Shown: positions 1 through 9,135, counted from the first letter of the stretch. The stretch: 64,000 bases of DNA from Salinicoccus cyprini (GCF_007713705.1 NZ_VMSJ01000001.1:1153396-1217395); one strand, 5' to 3'. Numbers and translations are program-made. Notes: generated from the sequence alone by a model not told the origin.

Positions 1-315
1 GAAGAATATATCCTTCACTTCAGCAAAGAATACAGCCTTAACAAATGGTTTTGCGTCATGCACAGTATACGCACCGATGTATTTGACTGCATCAAGGCTC
101 GCGCCCGTCTCTTCGAACACTTCCCTGTGCAGCGCTTCCTCGGGACTTTCTCCTGCTTCGATCTTGCCGCCCGGGAACTCTATTCCGCGGGTTCTATGAT
201 CGGTCAGCAGATATTTTCCATCCATTCTGCAGATGCAGAGTATGTGACCAGGTGGTGCATCAGAGCCGAGTTCCAACGTGACCTTCCTGCCTTTATGGTC
301 TTTGAATCGAAGCAT
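1..315 (-). CDS. NUDIX hydrolase, YtkD/MutT-like (partial, 3' end off window)
   Basis: This is the first 105 codons of a nucleotide pyrophosphohydrolase of the NUDIX family, probably a YtkD-like (8-oxo-)dGTP or RNA-cap hydrolase. The NUDIX box is complete at about residues 51-73: it begins GGKIEAGESPEEAL and continues with the REVFEETG core, which supplies the metal-binding glutamates. The start ATG follows a GGAG with an 8-base spacer. The gene runs off the left edge, so its C terminus and any downstream partner are unseen. It is divergent from yidD, and a ytkD/ytjA (yidD) neighbourhood is also known from Bacillus. The fold assignment is firm; the exact substrate is inference. Confidence 0.85.
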   Translation of the reverse strand, partial: MLRFKDHKGRKVTLELGSDAPPGHILCICRMDGKYLLTDHRTRGIEFPGGKIEAGESPEEALHREVFEETGASLDAVKYIGAYTVHDAKPFVKAVFFAEVKDIFF

Positions 316-390
316 GCTATCATCTCCAAATTTGCTTAAATCCAGTGTACCCTATATCATAATAGTATTAAATGCTGGAGCGGTGATTAT

Positions 391-630
391 ATGAAAACAA
401 TCCTTCTATGGCTGATGCGCTTCTATCAGAAAGCGATCTCCCCCATGTTTCCACCGAGCTGCCGGTTCAATCCGACATGCTCCAACTACGGTATAGAAGC
501 TGTACAGGAACATGGTGCCTTCAAGGGCGGCTATCTGGCAGCCAGGCGCATTCTTAAATGCCATCCATTCCATCCCGGCGGGTACGATCCTGTGCCTCTC
601 AATCCGGACAATTATGAAAAGAAGCAGTGA
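391..630 (+). CDS. yidD: Membrane protein insertion efficiency factor YidD
   Basis: A 79-residue YidD-family protein, which sits at the inner face of the membrane and aids insertion of membrane proteins by YidC/Oxa1. The family hallmarks are visible: an N-terminal amphipathic segment ([14 protein letters not shown]), the cysteine-containing core [14 protein letters not shown] at about residues 24-37, and the [13 protein letters not shown] block near residues 57-69. Length is typical of the family. The start ATG has a GGAG about 11 bases upstream. It stands alone on the plus strand and converges on menE, sharing a two-way terminator whose stem contains its stop codon. Confidence 0.95.
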   Translation: MKTILLWLMRFYQKAISPMFPPSCRFNPTCSNYGIEAVQEHGAFKGGYLAARRILKCHPFHPGGYDPVPLNPDNYEKKQ

Positions 631-655
631 TCACCGAATCACTGTTTCTTTTTTG
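625..655. terminator. Bidirectional terminator yidD/menE
   Basis: A 7-bp perfect stem (CAGTGAT at 625-631, ATCACTG at 638-644) with a 6-base loop, followed by a T-rich run on the plus strand (645-654) and by a pyrimidine tract on the minus strand. It contains the yidD stop and abuts the menE stop, so it can end both convergent transcripts. Confidence 0.75.
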
Positions 656-2036
656 CATCGTAGACTTTCTGATTCTGTGCTCTTGAAACTTTACCGGTCG
701 AGGTCATCACGATGCGCGGCATCCGGTGGATCTCTTTCGGCAGTTTATATCGTGCAAGAAGCCCGTTCAGATGACCCATGATCTCATCGTCTTCTATTGC
801 CATTCCTGTCCTCTCTTCTATCAGCAGGATGGGCACTTCGCCCCACTTGGCGTCCTTCCTTTTAACAACCGCCGCATTCGAAATTGCCGGAATCATATTG
901 ACCGCATCCTCAATCTCTTTCGGATACACATTCTCGCCACCACTGATGATCAGATCCCTGCGCCGGTCCAGTATGTAAAGGTAGCCGTCCGCATCGATAT
1001 ATCCCATATCGCCTGTTCTGAAGTAGCCGTCCGACACCTTAATCTCTGCATTCAGATAGCCTTGTGTGATCGGTGCACCGCGTACAAGCAGTTCACCGTC
1101 ATTGCTGTCATCGATCCTTATTTCGATGTTGTCGAGCGGCCGCCCGACCGTACCTTCCAAAATCTTCGGATCATCATGGGCAATGGAGACGATCTGCGAG
1201 CACGTTTCAGTCATGCCGAATGAATTGTATACCGGCAGCCCTGCATCAAGGGCAGCCCTCAGAACTTCCCTGGTCACTCCGGCACCTCCAAGCAGTACAC
1301 CTTGCAGCTCATGAGCCGGCATCGGCCGGCCGAGCAGCCGATCGAGCATGACCGGCACCATGCTGGTGTGTGTCACCTTGTATTCTTCAACTGCACCCCA
1401 CACTGAATCTTCGTGAAATTTCTCCACCAGTACCATCGTACATCCACGGATCACTGATCTCAAAAGTACCGAAAAGCCGGATATATGATAAATCGGATTG
1501 ACGTTCATCCAGACGCTGCCCTCTGAATACCCGAAACGGTCTTCGCATCCGAGAGCGGAAGCATGATGATTGCCGAACGTCTGGGGAACGGCTTTCGCCC
1601 TGCCGGTCGTACCTGATGTAAACATGATCGATAGTATACTGTCACCTGAGACGGCTGCGGGCTGACAAGGGACCGGGTCCCTATTCCATAGAGCTGCCAT
1701 TCCGTGGACAGCATATCCTTCCAATTCAAGCGGTTCTGTCGCCACCACAGTGTCCACTCCGATATCATCGAGCTGCCGGGCGATTTCACGTTCCGTCAGC
1801 CGCGTATTGATCAGCACGATCTCGATGCCCGCCATTATGGCAGCATGGATGACATGCACTGCATCCATAGTATTTCCGATGAAAAGACCGACACGCTCCC
1901 TGTTCAAAGATGCCATATGATCTTTGAGCTTCAAAGATTCATTATATAGTTGTGAAAAAGTCACCGTTTCACCATCAAAAATGACGGCCGGCTTATCCGG
2001 CACACGCTGTGCCTGGATCTGCAGCCAATTATACAT
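639..2036 (-). CDS. menE: 2-succinylbenzoate--CoA ligase
   Basis: An acyl-CoA synthetase of 465 residues that activates o-succinylbenzoate to OSB-CoA in menaquinone synthesis. The AMP-binding P-loop FTSGTTGRAK lies at residues 139-148. The adenylate-forming signature (FRTGDMGYIDADGYLYILDR) and the hinge/C-terminal motif SGGENVYPKEIE are in the last third. The start ATG follows AGGTGGAG with a good spacer. It is the last gene of menF-D-H-B-E, and a hairpin with a T-run lies in the 50-base gap after menB, so it may be expressed at a lower level than the genes before it. Function is supported by family motifs and by the operon. Confidence 0.95.
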   Translation of the reverse strand: MYNWLQIQAQRVPDKPAVIFDGETVTFSQLYNESLKLKDHMASLNRERVGLFIGNTMDAVHVIHAAIMAGIEIVLINTRLTEREIARQLDDIGVDTVVATEPLELEGYAVHGMAALWNRDPVPCQPAAVSGDSILSIMFTSGTTGRAKAVPQTFGNHHASALGCEDRFGYSEGSVWMNVNPIYHISGFSVLLRSVIRGCTMVLVEKFHEDSVWGAVEEYKVTHTSMVPVMLDRLLGRPMPAHELQGVLLGGAGVTREVLRAALDAGLPVYNSFGMTETCSQIVSIAHDDPKILEGTVGRPLDNIEIRIDDSNDGELLVRGAPITQGYLNAEIKVSDGYFRTGDMGYIDADGYLYILDRRRDLIISGGENVYPKEIEDAVNMIPAISNAAVVKRKDAKWGEVPILLIEERTGMAIEDDEIMGHLNGLLARYKLPKEIHRMPRIVMTSTGKVSRAQNQKVYDAKKKQ

Positions 2037-2052
2037 AGTCTACTCCACCTTT

Positions 2053-2077
2053 AAAAAAGCCCATCTTCCGATGGGCT
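2053..2077 (-). terminator. Intra-operon terminator between menB and menE
   Basis: On the minus strand AGCCCAT and ATGGGCT form a 7-bp stem (2058-2077) with a 6-base loop, followed at once by a run of T residues. It lies directly after the menB stop and before the menE ribosome binding site. It looks like a partial terminator that tunes menE expression. Confidence 0.7.
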
Positions 2078-2086
2078 GATTAATGC

Positions 2087-2905
2087 TTATGGGAATCTCG
2101 GGAACTGGCCGAAATCAGGCTTTCTTTTTTCCTTGAATGCTTCTCTGCCCTCTTTGGCTTCGTCTGTCGTGTAATAGAGCAGCGTTGCATCTCCTGCCAT
2201 CTGCTGAAGTCCTGCAAGACCATCCGTATCGGCATTCATGCCCGCCTTCAGCATCCGCAGTGCAGTTGGAGAATGTGCCATCATCTCTTCACACCATTTG
2301 ACTGTTTCGTCTTCAAGCTCTTCGAGTGGAACAACAGTGTTGACGAGACCCATATCGAGCGCTTCTTCTGCATTGTACTGTCTGCACAAGTACCAGATTT
2401 CACGCGCCTTCTTATGTCCGACGATGCGTGCCAGGTAGCCAGCACCATAGCCGGCATCGAAAGAACCGACTTTAGGACCGGTCTGGCCGAAGCGTGCATT
2501 GTCTGCTGCAATTGTCAGGTCGCACACGACATGCAGAACATGTCCACCACCGATGGCATAGCCGGACACCATTGCCACAACGGGTTTAGGAATGACACGG
2601 ATCAGCCTCTGCAGATCAAGTACGTTCAAACGCGGGATATTGTCCTCTCCGACGTAGCCGCCATGGCCACGCACTTTCTGGTCTCCACCGGAACAGAAGG
2701 CCATATCGCCTTCGCCCGCCAGAACGATGACAGCAACATTCTGATCATCTCTTGCTCTCATGAATGCATCAATCATTTCAGTGACGGTCTGCGGTGTGAA
2801 TGCATTGCGCACTTCCGGACGATTGATCGTCACCTTTGCTATTCCATTATAGAACTCATATTTAATTTCTTTGTATTCTTTAAGCGTCTGCCATTCTCTT
2901 GACAT
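2087..2905 (-). CDS. menB: 1,4-dihydroxy-2-naphthoyl-CoA synthase
   Basis: A crotonase-fold enzyme of 272 residues that cyclises OSB-CoA to 1,4-dihydroxy-2-naphthoyl-CoA. The oxyanion-hole regions are visible ([11 protein letters not shown] and [20 protein letters not shown]), as are the MenB-typical segments [17 protein letters not shown] and the C-terminal [15 protein letters not shown]. Length is standard for the family. The start follows a strong AGGAGG. The menH stop lies only 3 bases upstream, so the two are translationally linked. Confidence 0.97.
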   Translation of the reverse strand: MSREWQTLKEYKEIKYEFYNGIAKVTINRPEVRNAFTPQTVTEMIDAFMRARDDQNVAVIVLAGEGDMAFCSGGDQKVRGHGGYVGEDNIPRLNVLDLQRLIRVIPKPVVAMVSGYAIGGGHVLHVVCDLTIAADNARFGQTGPKVGSFDAGYGAGYLARIVGHKKAREIWYLCRQYNAEEALDMGLVNTVVPLEELEDETVKWCEEMMAHSPTALRMLKAGMNADTDGLAGLQQMAGDATLLYYTTDEAKEGREAFKEKRKPDFGQFPRFP

Positions 2906-2908
2906 ACT

Positions 2909-3694
2909 TCATCCTCCTATTAAGAAATCTATCATTATTGTACCAAACTTTTCCGGAGATTCCATATGGACGTTATGTCCCGCTCCTTCGATAATCTCAA
3001 ATCGTGCATCCGGCAACCGGTCTGCCATTGTCGCATTGATCGCTCTGAATTTCTCATCTCTTTCCCCGACTACAAGCAGAACAGGCATATTGATGTCGGG
3101 AAGCCTATCCCAGTACGCAGGCTGCACACCGGTGCCATACTTGAGCAGACTGTCCGCCACTTCCTTCGGTATCTGGGCAAGCCGGTTGGCCCGCTGTTCG
3201 GCGTGGAGTGTGTCAGACAGCTGCTTCTGGCTGTTAAAAAGCGGCAGTGCCTCCCACTCGTCAATAAAAGAACCATAGTCCCCATTGATGCGGTCCGCCC
3301 TTCTCCTGTCGGTCAACAGTCGGCTTTCCCGGTCCGATGAAGACGCGATTCCCGGCGAACTGCTCTCGAGTATGGCACGCTCCACCGATTCGGGATGATT
3401 GACAATAAAGGACAATGCCACCCTGCCGCCCATCGAATATCCCATGATATTCACTTTCGGGATGGAAAGCGCGTCCAGAATGGCCTGTATGCCGTCCCCA
3501 ATCGTGTCCATCGTATAGTCGATGCCCACGCTCCGGGTACCTCCGAATCCAGGCAGATCGATTTTGAGCACATTGAAGTATGGTCCAGCGGCAACGGAAA
3601 CATGCGCCATGCTCTCCATATCCGAAATAAAACCATGAAGGAGCAGAATGGTCCGCTCCTTGCCGTTGTCACTGTAATGATAATTAAATCTCAA
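2909..3694 (-). CDS. menH: 2-succinyl-6-hydroxy-2,4-cyclohexadiene-1-carboxylate synthase
   Basis: An alpha/beta hydrolase of 261 residues that eliminates pyruvate from SEPHCHC to give SHCHC, the step after MenD. The nucleophile elbow GYSMGG places the catalytic Ser at about residue 87. The acid Asp is likely in VVGERDEKF and the His in EGAGHNVHME near the C terminus. The oxyanion segment LLLHGF is at residues 17-22. The start overlaps the end of menD by 11 bases, a typical coupled arrangement. Gene order menF-D-H-B-E matches Bacillus and Staphylococcus. Confidence 0.93.
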   Translation of the reverse strand: MRFNYHYSDNGKERTILLLHGFISDMESMAHVSVAAGPYFNVLKIDLPGFGGTRSVGIDYTMDTIGDGIQAILDALSIPKVNIMGYSMGGRVALSFIVNHPESVERAILESSSPGIASSSDRESRLLTDRRRADRINGDYGSFIDEWEALPLFNSQKQLSDTLHAEQRANRLAQIPKEVADSLLKYGTGVQPAYWDRLPDINMPVLLVVGERDEKFRAINATMADRLPDARFEIIEGAGHNVHMESPEKFGTIMIDFLIGG

Positions 3695-5360
3695 CGGATT
3701 TCACCACATCTTCAATCTGTCTGCTCAGCTTCTGATGAGAGTCGACGTTGACAGCCCTGTCCGTTTTTATTTCGATGATATTCCGGCCACCCTGATTCAT
3801 CAGCTCATCCGTCACATCCTGGACCATTTCCGTACTTGTATAATTGAAACCGTATAGATCGGCGGCATGCTTGAAATCCAGATCGAGCGGTGTACCGAAG
3901 AGCCGTTCGAAGTAGTCCTTGTTCTCGCTCTGGGGCAGGAAACTGAATATGCCACCGCCATTATTGTTGAAGACGATGATGTTGATATCGATACCTTCCA
4001 GTTTGGACATGATCAGTCCGTTCATATCATGATAGAGCGCAATATCCCCGATGATCAGGGTGATCGGTGTTTTTACCGCCATGCCGAGCGCGGTGGAGAC
4101 AACACCATCAATTCCATTAGCGCCTCTGTTTGCATAGATTTTCTGGGTATTATCAAGATCATACCGTTCACCATCCCTGATCGGCATGCTGTTGGACAGA
4201 AATAGTGAGCGATCCGGGTCGGTGTGCCTGATGATCTCATACATGAAGCGTCCTTCATCCTCATAGTCCGTAACATATGCTTCGACACGGTTGCTGATGC
4301 GGCGGTCGAGCTCAGTCAGCCAGGACTTCGGTCCGCCTCCGGCATTTGTGAATCCAGTATTACCGACGAGCGTACCGATTGGTCCGACATAGGCAGCCTG
4401 CGGCGTGGCCGGGAAGGTTTTCAACTGCTGATACTCACTGAAAAGGTATTGCGGAATGCCCGTCTTCGACAGGAACTGATTGGTCACTTTCGAAGTGAGC
4501 GGTTCCCCGATTCTTATGATGAAGTCGACCTCGGCTTCGAGACGCTTCAGCTGCTCTTGATTCAGATTGCTGAAAATCAGATCATGGTGCGTAATCACAT
4601 TCGGAAGTGTACGTCTTATATGCTGGCGCGGATCGGCAATCACAGTAAGATTCTCCCTATCGAGAACTGAAGACACACTTTCCAGATCATCTGCTGTCTC
4701 CCCGATGATGACCAGGCCATGACCTTCAAAATGAAGACCCGACGAAAGTGCCACACTGTACTCGGGCATAGCACGCGGCGTCCTGTGGAAAAGATCAGTG
4801 CGGGTCATATCCGGCATGAGCGGCTCTCTTATCGGAACATTGATATGAACCGGCCCACGGTCCACACCTTGGAAATGCTGAGCACACTGGAGAATTTTCG
4901 TCTCGAGCATATCCGAATGGGATGGGTGGGCATCTGCGATCGGCAGCTCCGTATAGTATCTTATATAATTACGATACATGTTCCGCTGGTTGATCGCCTG
5001 CGGCGCTCCAACGTCTCTCAGCTCATGAGGACGGTCCGCAGTCAATGCGATGAGCGGCACGTGACTGAGATCGGCTTCTGCAATTGCCGGCATGTAGTTT
5101 GCTGCTGCAGTACCGGAAGTACAGATCAGACCGACCGGTGAACGCCCTTCTTTGGAAAGTCCCAGCGCAAAGAAAGCTGCACTCCGCTCATCCGGGTGGA
5201 TATACGTCCGGATATCCGGGTGCAGTTCCGCCGCCAGAGCAATCGGTGTTGAACGAGAACCCGGACTGATGACGACCTCCCGCATGCCATAGGACTGCAG
5301 AAGGTCTATTAGTGTAAACACCTGGTATGTCAATGTTTCCTGATGATTGGTAGACATCAT
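3684..5360 (-). CDS. menD: SEPHCHC synthase, thiamine-diphosphate enzyme
   Basis: A 558-residue ThDP-dependent enzyme that joins 2-oxoglutarate to isochorismate. The N-terminal ISPGSRSTPIALAAE motif (residues 31-45) is diagnostic of MenD. The pyrimidine-binding region TSGTAAANYMPAIAEA follows, and the ThDP/Mg site GDIALYHDMNGL continues to NNNGGGIFSFLPQ in the C-terminal third. The start ATG overlaps the menF stop as ATGA. A second ATG directly follows, so the first residue is uncertain by one codon. Confidence 0.96.
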   Translation of the reverse strand: MMSTNHQETLTYQVFTLIDLLQSYGMREVVISPGSRSTPIALAAELHPDIRTYIHPDERSAAFFALGLSKEGRSPVGLICTSGTAAANYMPAIAEADLSHVPLIALTADRPHELRDVGAPQAINQRNMYRNYIRYYTELPIADAHPSHSDMLETKILQCAQHFQGVDRGPVHINVPIREPLMPDMTRTDLFHRTPRAMPEYSVALSSGLHFEGHGLVIIGETADDLESVSSVLDRENLTVIADPRQHIRRTLPNVITHHDLIFSNLNQEQLKRLEAEVDFIIRIGEPLTSKVTNQFLSKTGIPQYLFSEYQQLKTFPATPQAAYVGPIGTLVGNTGFTNAGGGPKSWLTELDRRISNRVEAYVTDYEDEGRFMYEIIRHTDPDRSLFLSNSMPIRDGERYDLDNTQKIYANRGANGIDGVVSTALGMAVKTPITLIIGDIALYHDMNGLIMSKLEGIDINIIVFNNNGGGIFSFLPQSENKDYFERLFGTPLDLDFKHAADLYGFNYTSTEMVQDVTDELMNQGGRNIIEIKTDRAVNVDSHQKLSRQIEDVVKSVEI

Positions 5361-6721
5361 CTTGTTTCAACCCCCAGTACATTCAGCATCGGTGTAAATT
5401 TGACGCGCGTCTCCTCAAACTCCTTCTCGCTCGAGGACCCTTTCACGATCCCGCATCCTGCAAACAAGGTTGCACTATTTGCGTGAAGCAGCATGGATCT
5501 TATGGCAACGACAAACTCACTTTCATTATCCTCGTGAATAATACCGATGGGTGCTGCGTAGAGCCCTCTTGTTCCATGTTCTTCCTGCATGATGTATTCC
5601 CTTGCACGGTCCTTCGGCATGCCCCCGACGGCCGGTGTCGGATGAATGGCATCAAGCAGTTCGAAGACGCTGGTCTCGTCGGTCAGTTCCGCACTGATTG
5701 GAGTATGGAGGTGGTATATATACTTGTTCTCCAGTACATCCGGTTCAGCTGTGAATTCCACCCGGTCGGTATATGGCTTGAGGTCCTCCACGATGGATTC
5801 CCTTACAAGCTCATGCTCATAGCGGTTTTTCTCATCCTTCAGGAGGAAGGCCTTCTGTCCCTCATCCTTCGCCGCTTCACCAGTACGTTCTGAAGAACCT
5901 GCAATCGCATTGGTCGTCAACGTATTGCTTCGGATATCGAACAGCTTCTCAGGTGATTTGGAGATGAACAGCGATTTCCCCTTTTCATAGTAGATGGTAT
6001 AGGTGTCGGCCTCGTCATTCAGCCTTTTCAGCAGGAAAAGAGGATCCACCTGTGATTTGAATGTCAGCAGACGCTGTCTGGCAAGCACCACTTTCCTGAA
6101 ATCCCTGTCGTCCAGTATATCGACAGCCTGATCGACGAGGGCTTTCCATTCCTCGGGAAAGATATCCTTTTCCATATTGATCTGCGGTGCTTCGAAGGTG
6201 CTTTTCGTGACCGCTGAAATGTTTTCAAGCTCTCTTGATATTTCTGTAAGAACAGAAGCAATATCGACAGTTTCAAGTCGAACTGAATAGAAAAGCTCTT
6301 TATTGGCAAGATCGAACTGCCACTTCGGAAGATGGAAATCCACCATCGCGAAGTCATTCCACTCATCGGAAGTATCTTTGCTGTCAAAGCGTGTACCTCC
6401 AAAGAGGCTGAGTGAAGATTGCATATCCGCTTCAAGCGGAACCTGCTGGATCTTGCCATATAATGAAGATTTCTGGACGGAGAGCGCCTTCGCAGAGTAT
6501 TTGTCTCTCCTGATGCTTTCCAGATACTCTATACCGATTGTATTGTATCGGTCATCTTTCGAACGGAACCAGTACCTTGCACCCTGAGATTCATGAAAAT
6601 ATGAAAAAATCTTCTGTTCATCCAGATCATATCCATGAGTAGGCAGCTGCAGACTGAGATATGTGCTTTCGGAATCCAGCCTGACATCATCCAGAATATT
6701 TTGATATGCTTCCAAGTTCAT
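5357..6721 (-). CDS. menF: Isochorismate synthase
   Basis: A chorismate-utilising enzyme of 454 residues that converts chorismate to isochorismate, the entry step to menaquinone. The chorismate-binding domain fills the C-terminal 270 residues, with TNAIAGSSERTG, HPTPAVGGMPKDRA and the terminal FAGCGIVKGSSSEKEFEET visible. Context favours menaquinone rather than siderophore synthesis, since it is the first gene of the men operon. The Shine-Dalgarno match before the start is weak (AGAAAGAAG), so the N terminus is the least certain part. Confidence 0.94.
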   Translation of the reverse strand: MNLEAYQNILDDVRLDSESTYLSLQLPTHGYDLDEQKIFSYFHESQGARYWFRSKDDRYNTIGIEYLESIRRDKYSAKALSVQKSSLYGKIQQVPLEADMQSSLSLFGGTRFDSKDTSDEWNDFAMVDFHLPKWQFDLANKELFYSVRLETVDIASVLTEISRELENISAVTKSTFEAPQINMEKDIFPEEWKALVDQAVDILDDRDFRKVVLARQRLLTFKSQVDPLFLLKRLNDEADTYTIYYEKGKSLFISKSPEKLFDIRSNTLTTNAIAGSSERTGEAAKDEGQKAFLLKDEKNRYEHELVRESIVEDLKPYTDRVEFTAEPDVLENKYIYHLHTPISAELTDETSVFELLDAIHPTPAVGGMPKDRAREYIMQEEHGTRGLYAAPIGIIHEDNESEFVVAIRSMLLHANSATLFAGCGIVKGSSSEKEFEETRVKFTPMLNVLGVETR

Positions 6722-6753
6722 TAATACACACTTCTTTCTGCATAATTAATGCT

Positions 6754-6782
6754 ATTTTATCATTTATTCATTTAGCTGTGTA
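6754..6782 (-). promoter_or_regulatory. Likely promoter of menFDHBE
   Basis: On the minus strand a -35-like TACACA (6782-6777) and a -10 TAAAAT (6759-6754) are separated by 17 bases, placing the start site roughly 25 bases before menF. The -35 match is only moderate. It lies back to back with the menA promoter. Confidence 0.45.
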
Positions 6783-6799
6783 TGATATATGACCAAATG

Positions 6800-6808
6800 T
6801 GCTAAAAT
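6800..6808 (+). promoter_or_regulatory. Likely extended -10 promoter of menA
   Basis: TGC followed by TAAAAT (6803-6808) forms an extended -10 element about 30 bases before the menA start. No good -35 hexamer is visible at 17 bases. Confidence 0.4.
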
Positions 6809-6839
6809 TGTTTCATCATAAGTAAAAAGGAAGATGGAC

Positions 6840-7757
6840 ATGCAAGGAACAGATACACATACCGGTATCAGAAAGTATATCAGCCTGACCAGACCCCATA
6901 CATTGACGGCAGGCTTCATACCGGTACTGGTCGGAACGGCCAGTGTACTTTTATTTTCATCAATCAGATGGGATATGTTTTTCGCGATGCTTATTGCAAC
7001 GCTGCTCATCCAGTCTGCAACCAATATGTTCAATGAATATTTCGACTATAAAAAGGGGCTCGACAGTGCCGAGTCGGTCGGCATTGCGGGCGCAATCGTC
7101 AGAAACGGGATGTCACCGAAGGCTGTAATAAGCATTGCTGTCGCCTTCTACATTCTGGCAGGACTGATCGGCATATATATCACCTTGGGCAGCTCTTTCT
7201 GGGTACTCGTTGTTGGCGCAATATCGATGGCAGTCGGCTATCTTTATACAGGCGGCCCCTATCCGATCTCATGGACACCTTTTGGAGAAATCTTTGCAGG
7301 ATTCTTCATGGGGACGGTCATCATAATGATCACATTCTTCATCCATACAGGCACCCTCCACTACTTCCCCCTCATGATTTCCATCCCCGTCGCCATCACC
7401 ATCGGTCTGCTGAACATGGCGAATAATATCAGGGATAGGAAAAAGGATAAGGAGAGCGGAAGGAAAACATTCGTCATACTTGTCGGAAAGCCGATCGCAG
7501 TCCTGACGACAGCAGCACTGCTGGCATTCGCATATGGCTTCATCGTATGGATTGCCCTATTCAAACCATACGGATCCATATTTCTGCTCCTCGTACTCCT
7601 GTCGTTACCTGTTTTCATAAAAACGGTAAAATTGATGTGGAAAGGCAGTACACCTCAGGAATTAATACCAGCGATGGCATCCATGGGCAAACTCAATACC
7701 ATTTTCGGATTACTGCTGACAATCGGGCTTCTGCTGAATGGACTTACAGGAATATAA
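6840..7757 (+). CDS. menA: 1,4-dihydroxy-2-naphthoate polyprenyltransferase
   Basis: A UbiA-family membrane prenyltransferase of 305 residues that attaches the isoprenoid tail to DHNA to give demethylmenaquinone. The first Asp-rich motif is NMFNEYFDYKKGLD and the second is NNIRDRKKDKESGRKT. About eight to nine hydrophobic membrane segments alternate with short loops. I use the ATG at 6840 rather than the in-frame ATG at 6834, because AAGGA then has an 8-base spacer. It is divergent from menF and ends in a perfect palindromic terminator. Confidence 0.95.
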   Translation: MQGTDTHTGIRKYISLTRPHTLTAGFIPVLVGTASVLLFSSIRWDMFFAMLIATLLIQSATNMFNEYFDYKKGLDSAESVGIAGAIVRNGMSPKAVISIAVAFYILAGLIGIYITLGSSFWVLVVGAISMAVGYLYTGGPYPISWTPFGEIFAGFFMGTVIIMITFFIHTGTLHYFPLMISIPVAITIGLLNMANNIRDRKKDKESGRKTFVILVGKPIAVLTTAALLAFAYGFIVWIALFKPYGSIFLLLVLLSLPVFIKTVKLMWKGSTPQELIPAMASMGKLNTIFGLLLTIGLLLNGLTGI

Positions 7758-7790
7758 AGACCTTGGCGACATGTCGCCAAGGTCTTTTTA
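7757..7790. terminator. Bidirectional terminator, perfect 30-base palindrome
   Basis: Positions 7757-7786 are a perfect palindrome (AAGACCTTGGCGACA and its complement) followed by TTTTTA. It separates the convergent menA and the unknown gene at 7788 and has T-rich flanks on both sides. Confidence 0.85.
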
Positions 7791-8297
7791 TACCATTTTA
7801 TCCTGCATTACATTTGTATGGAAATCGCGGAAGCACTGGAAATGGTTCGGATTAATATTGCGGAAAGTACGGCTGCGCAGCGCTCCTCTTTCATTCAGAA
7901 CCTTCAGGAACAGGATGCCTGTTTCGAATTTGGAGATGCTTGAAGATTCAAAATCAAAATCCAACTCCTTGACGTCTTTCAGATGGAACTGCGTGATCTC
8001 CCAATCCGCATTATCACTGAATCCCTTTATAATGGATGTATGTACTCCGATGATCTCGTCATCAAGCAGAAAATAGAGTCCTGTGCGTGTAAGATTGATC
8101 TTGCAGCAGCCGATGCAATGTACTTTTTTGTATCGGTAGCTTTCGAGATCTATGGATTGCTCCAAATGATGTTTGGCGGCGCTCAGGAACTTCAGTTCCT
8201 TACCTTCAAGCGCGTAATCGATTGTCAGTATTTCTTCGATGCTCTTCGGCAATTCCATGGCATCCAAGTATTCATTTACTTCATGATAGGCTATCAT
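7788..8297 (-). CDS. Uncharacterised protein, possible PH-like fold in C-terminal half
   Basis: I do not recognise this gene with certainty. The 169-residue product has a helical N-terminal third and a C-terminal half of alternating beta segments (YFLLDDEIIGVHTSIIKGF, then TQFHLKDVKELDFDFE) that recalls bacterial PH-like/YokE-type domains. It contains a short CIGCC cluster near the middle. The open frame can be extended 14 codons upstream to 8339, but a TATAAT lies across that upstream ATG. A CGGAG sits 7 bases before the ATG at 8297, so I place the start there. It shares a two-way terminator with menA and is divergent from the lipoprotein gene. Confidence 0.7.
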   Translation of the reverse strand: MIAYHEVNEYLDAMELPKSIEEILTIDYALEGKELKFLSAAKHHLEQSIDLESYRYKKVHCIGCCKINLTRTGLYFLLDDEIIGVHTSIIKGFSDNADWEITQFHLKDVKELDFDFESSSISKFETGILFLKVLNERGALRSRTFRNINPNHFQCFRDFHTNVMQDKMV

Positions 8298-8363
8298 ATG
8301 CATTCTCCGTACTATATCGATATTATTTAGTAACTCCATTATACTACAAAAAAGAAAAAAATC

Positions 8364-8416
8364 GATTATTTCATGAACCGTAATAATATTGATTATTCAT
8401 GAAATTATACTATAAT
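8364..8416 (+). promoter_or_regulatory. Promoter of the acidic lipoprotein gene with two TTCATGAA operator-like palindromes
   Basis: TTGATT (8389-8394), a 16-base spacer and TATAAT (8411-8416) form a good promoter for the gene at 8451. The palindrome TTCATGAA occurs at 8370-8377 and again at 8396-8403, each preceded by GATTAT, with centres 26 bases apart. The second copy lies in the spacer between -35 and -10, so a bound dimer would block transcription. The regulator is unknown. Confidence 0.55.
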
Positions 8417-8450
8417 AATTATGTATCTACATTTTTAGGGGGAAATCCGT

Positions 8451-9110
8451 ATGAGTTTAAGAAAATACCTGCTTGCAGGCGGGCTTTCATCAGCTCTGCT
8501 TTTAGGAGCATGCAGTGGGGATAGTGGTTCGGAAGAAACATCCAGCGAGGAAGAAACAGCAACTGAGGAAGAATCGACTGAGGAGGAATCTGCCGACGGC
8601 TCGACTGAATCCGGTGCAGTTGCATTTTCGGGAGAATACGGGGAATACGAGATGACTGAATTCGGTCAGCACACCATTGAACCCGAACCTGCTGAAGAAG
8701 AAACAGAGGAAGGTGCCGAAGAACCAGGGCCGACCGAGCTTGTAACTATTGAATTCGAGTTTACAAACAACTCTGATGTTGCAACTTCTCCACAGGAAGC
8801 CTTTGGCCTTGACCTTGCAGTGAGACAAATCACTGAGGGAGGAGAAACAACACTGGAGAACTTGACAATGGATCTACCTGAAGACTTTGAAAAGAGCGAT
8901 GAAGCTGCTGCTTCATCAGAGAGAATAGATTCCGGCGAAACAGTAACTGCTCTTGTTGCTTATGGCCCAGTGGATACCGAACTCGAAACTGTACTGCAGA
9001 GTCGTGAAAACCCAATGGCGGAGGAAGAAGTGGAACCACTTGATTACACGATTGAAATGAGTGAATCTGAAACTACAGAAGAAGAAACTACAGAAGACTC
9101 CGAAGAGTAA
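8451..9110 (+). CDS. Acidic lipoprotein, probable DUF5067-type
   Basis: A 219-residue secreted lipoprotein. The signal peptide ends in the lipobox LLGAC (Cys 21). It is followed by a Glu/Ser/Thr-rich linker (about residues 22-50), a beta-rich domain (about 55-205) and another acidic tail ending in TTEEETTEDSEE. The domain segment TELVTIEFEFTNNSD resembles DUF5067/immunoglobulin-like domains found in Gram-positive lipoproteins. The start follows AGGGGGAA. Function is unknown. The strong acidity and repeated SEE/TEE units match the PrsA tail in this window, which suggests a shared surface adaptation to salt. Confidence 0.8.
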   Translation: MSLRKYLLAGGLSSALLLGACSGDSGSEETSSEEETATEEESTEEESADGSTESGAVAFSGEYGEYEMTEFGQHTIEPEPAEEETEEGAEEPGPTELVTIEFEFTNNSDVATSPQEAFGLDLAVRQITEGGETTLENLTMDLPEDFEKSDEAAASSERIDSGETVTALVAYGPVDTELETVLQSRENPMAEEEVEPLDYTIEMSESETTEEETTEDSEE

Positions 9111-9135
9111 TCTGATGGATTCTGATGTAAGACCA

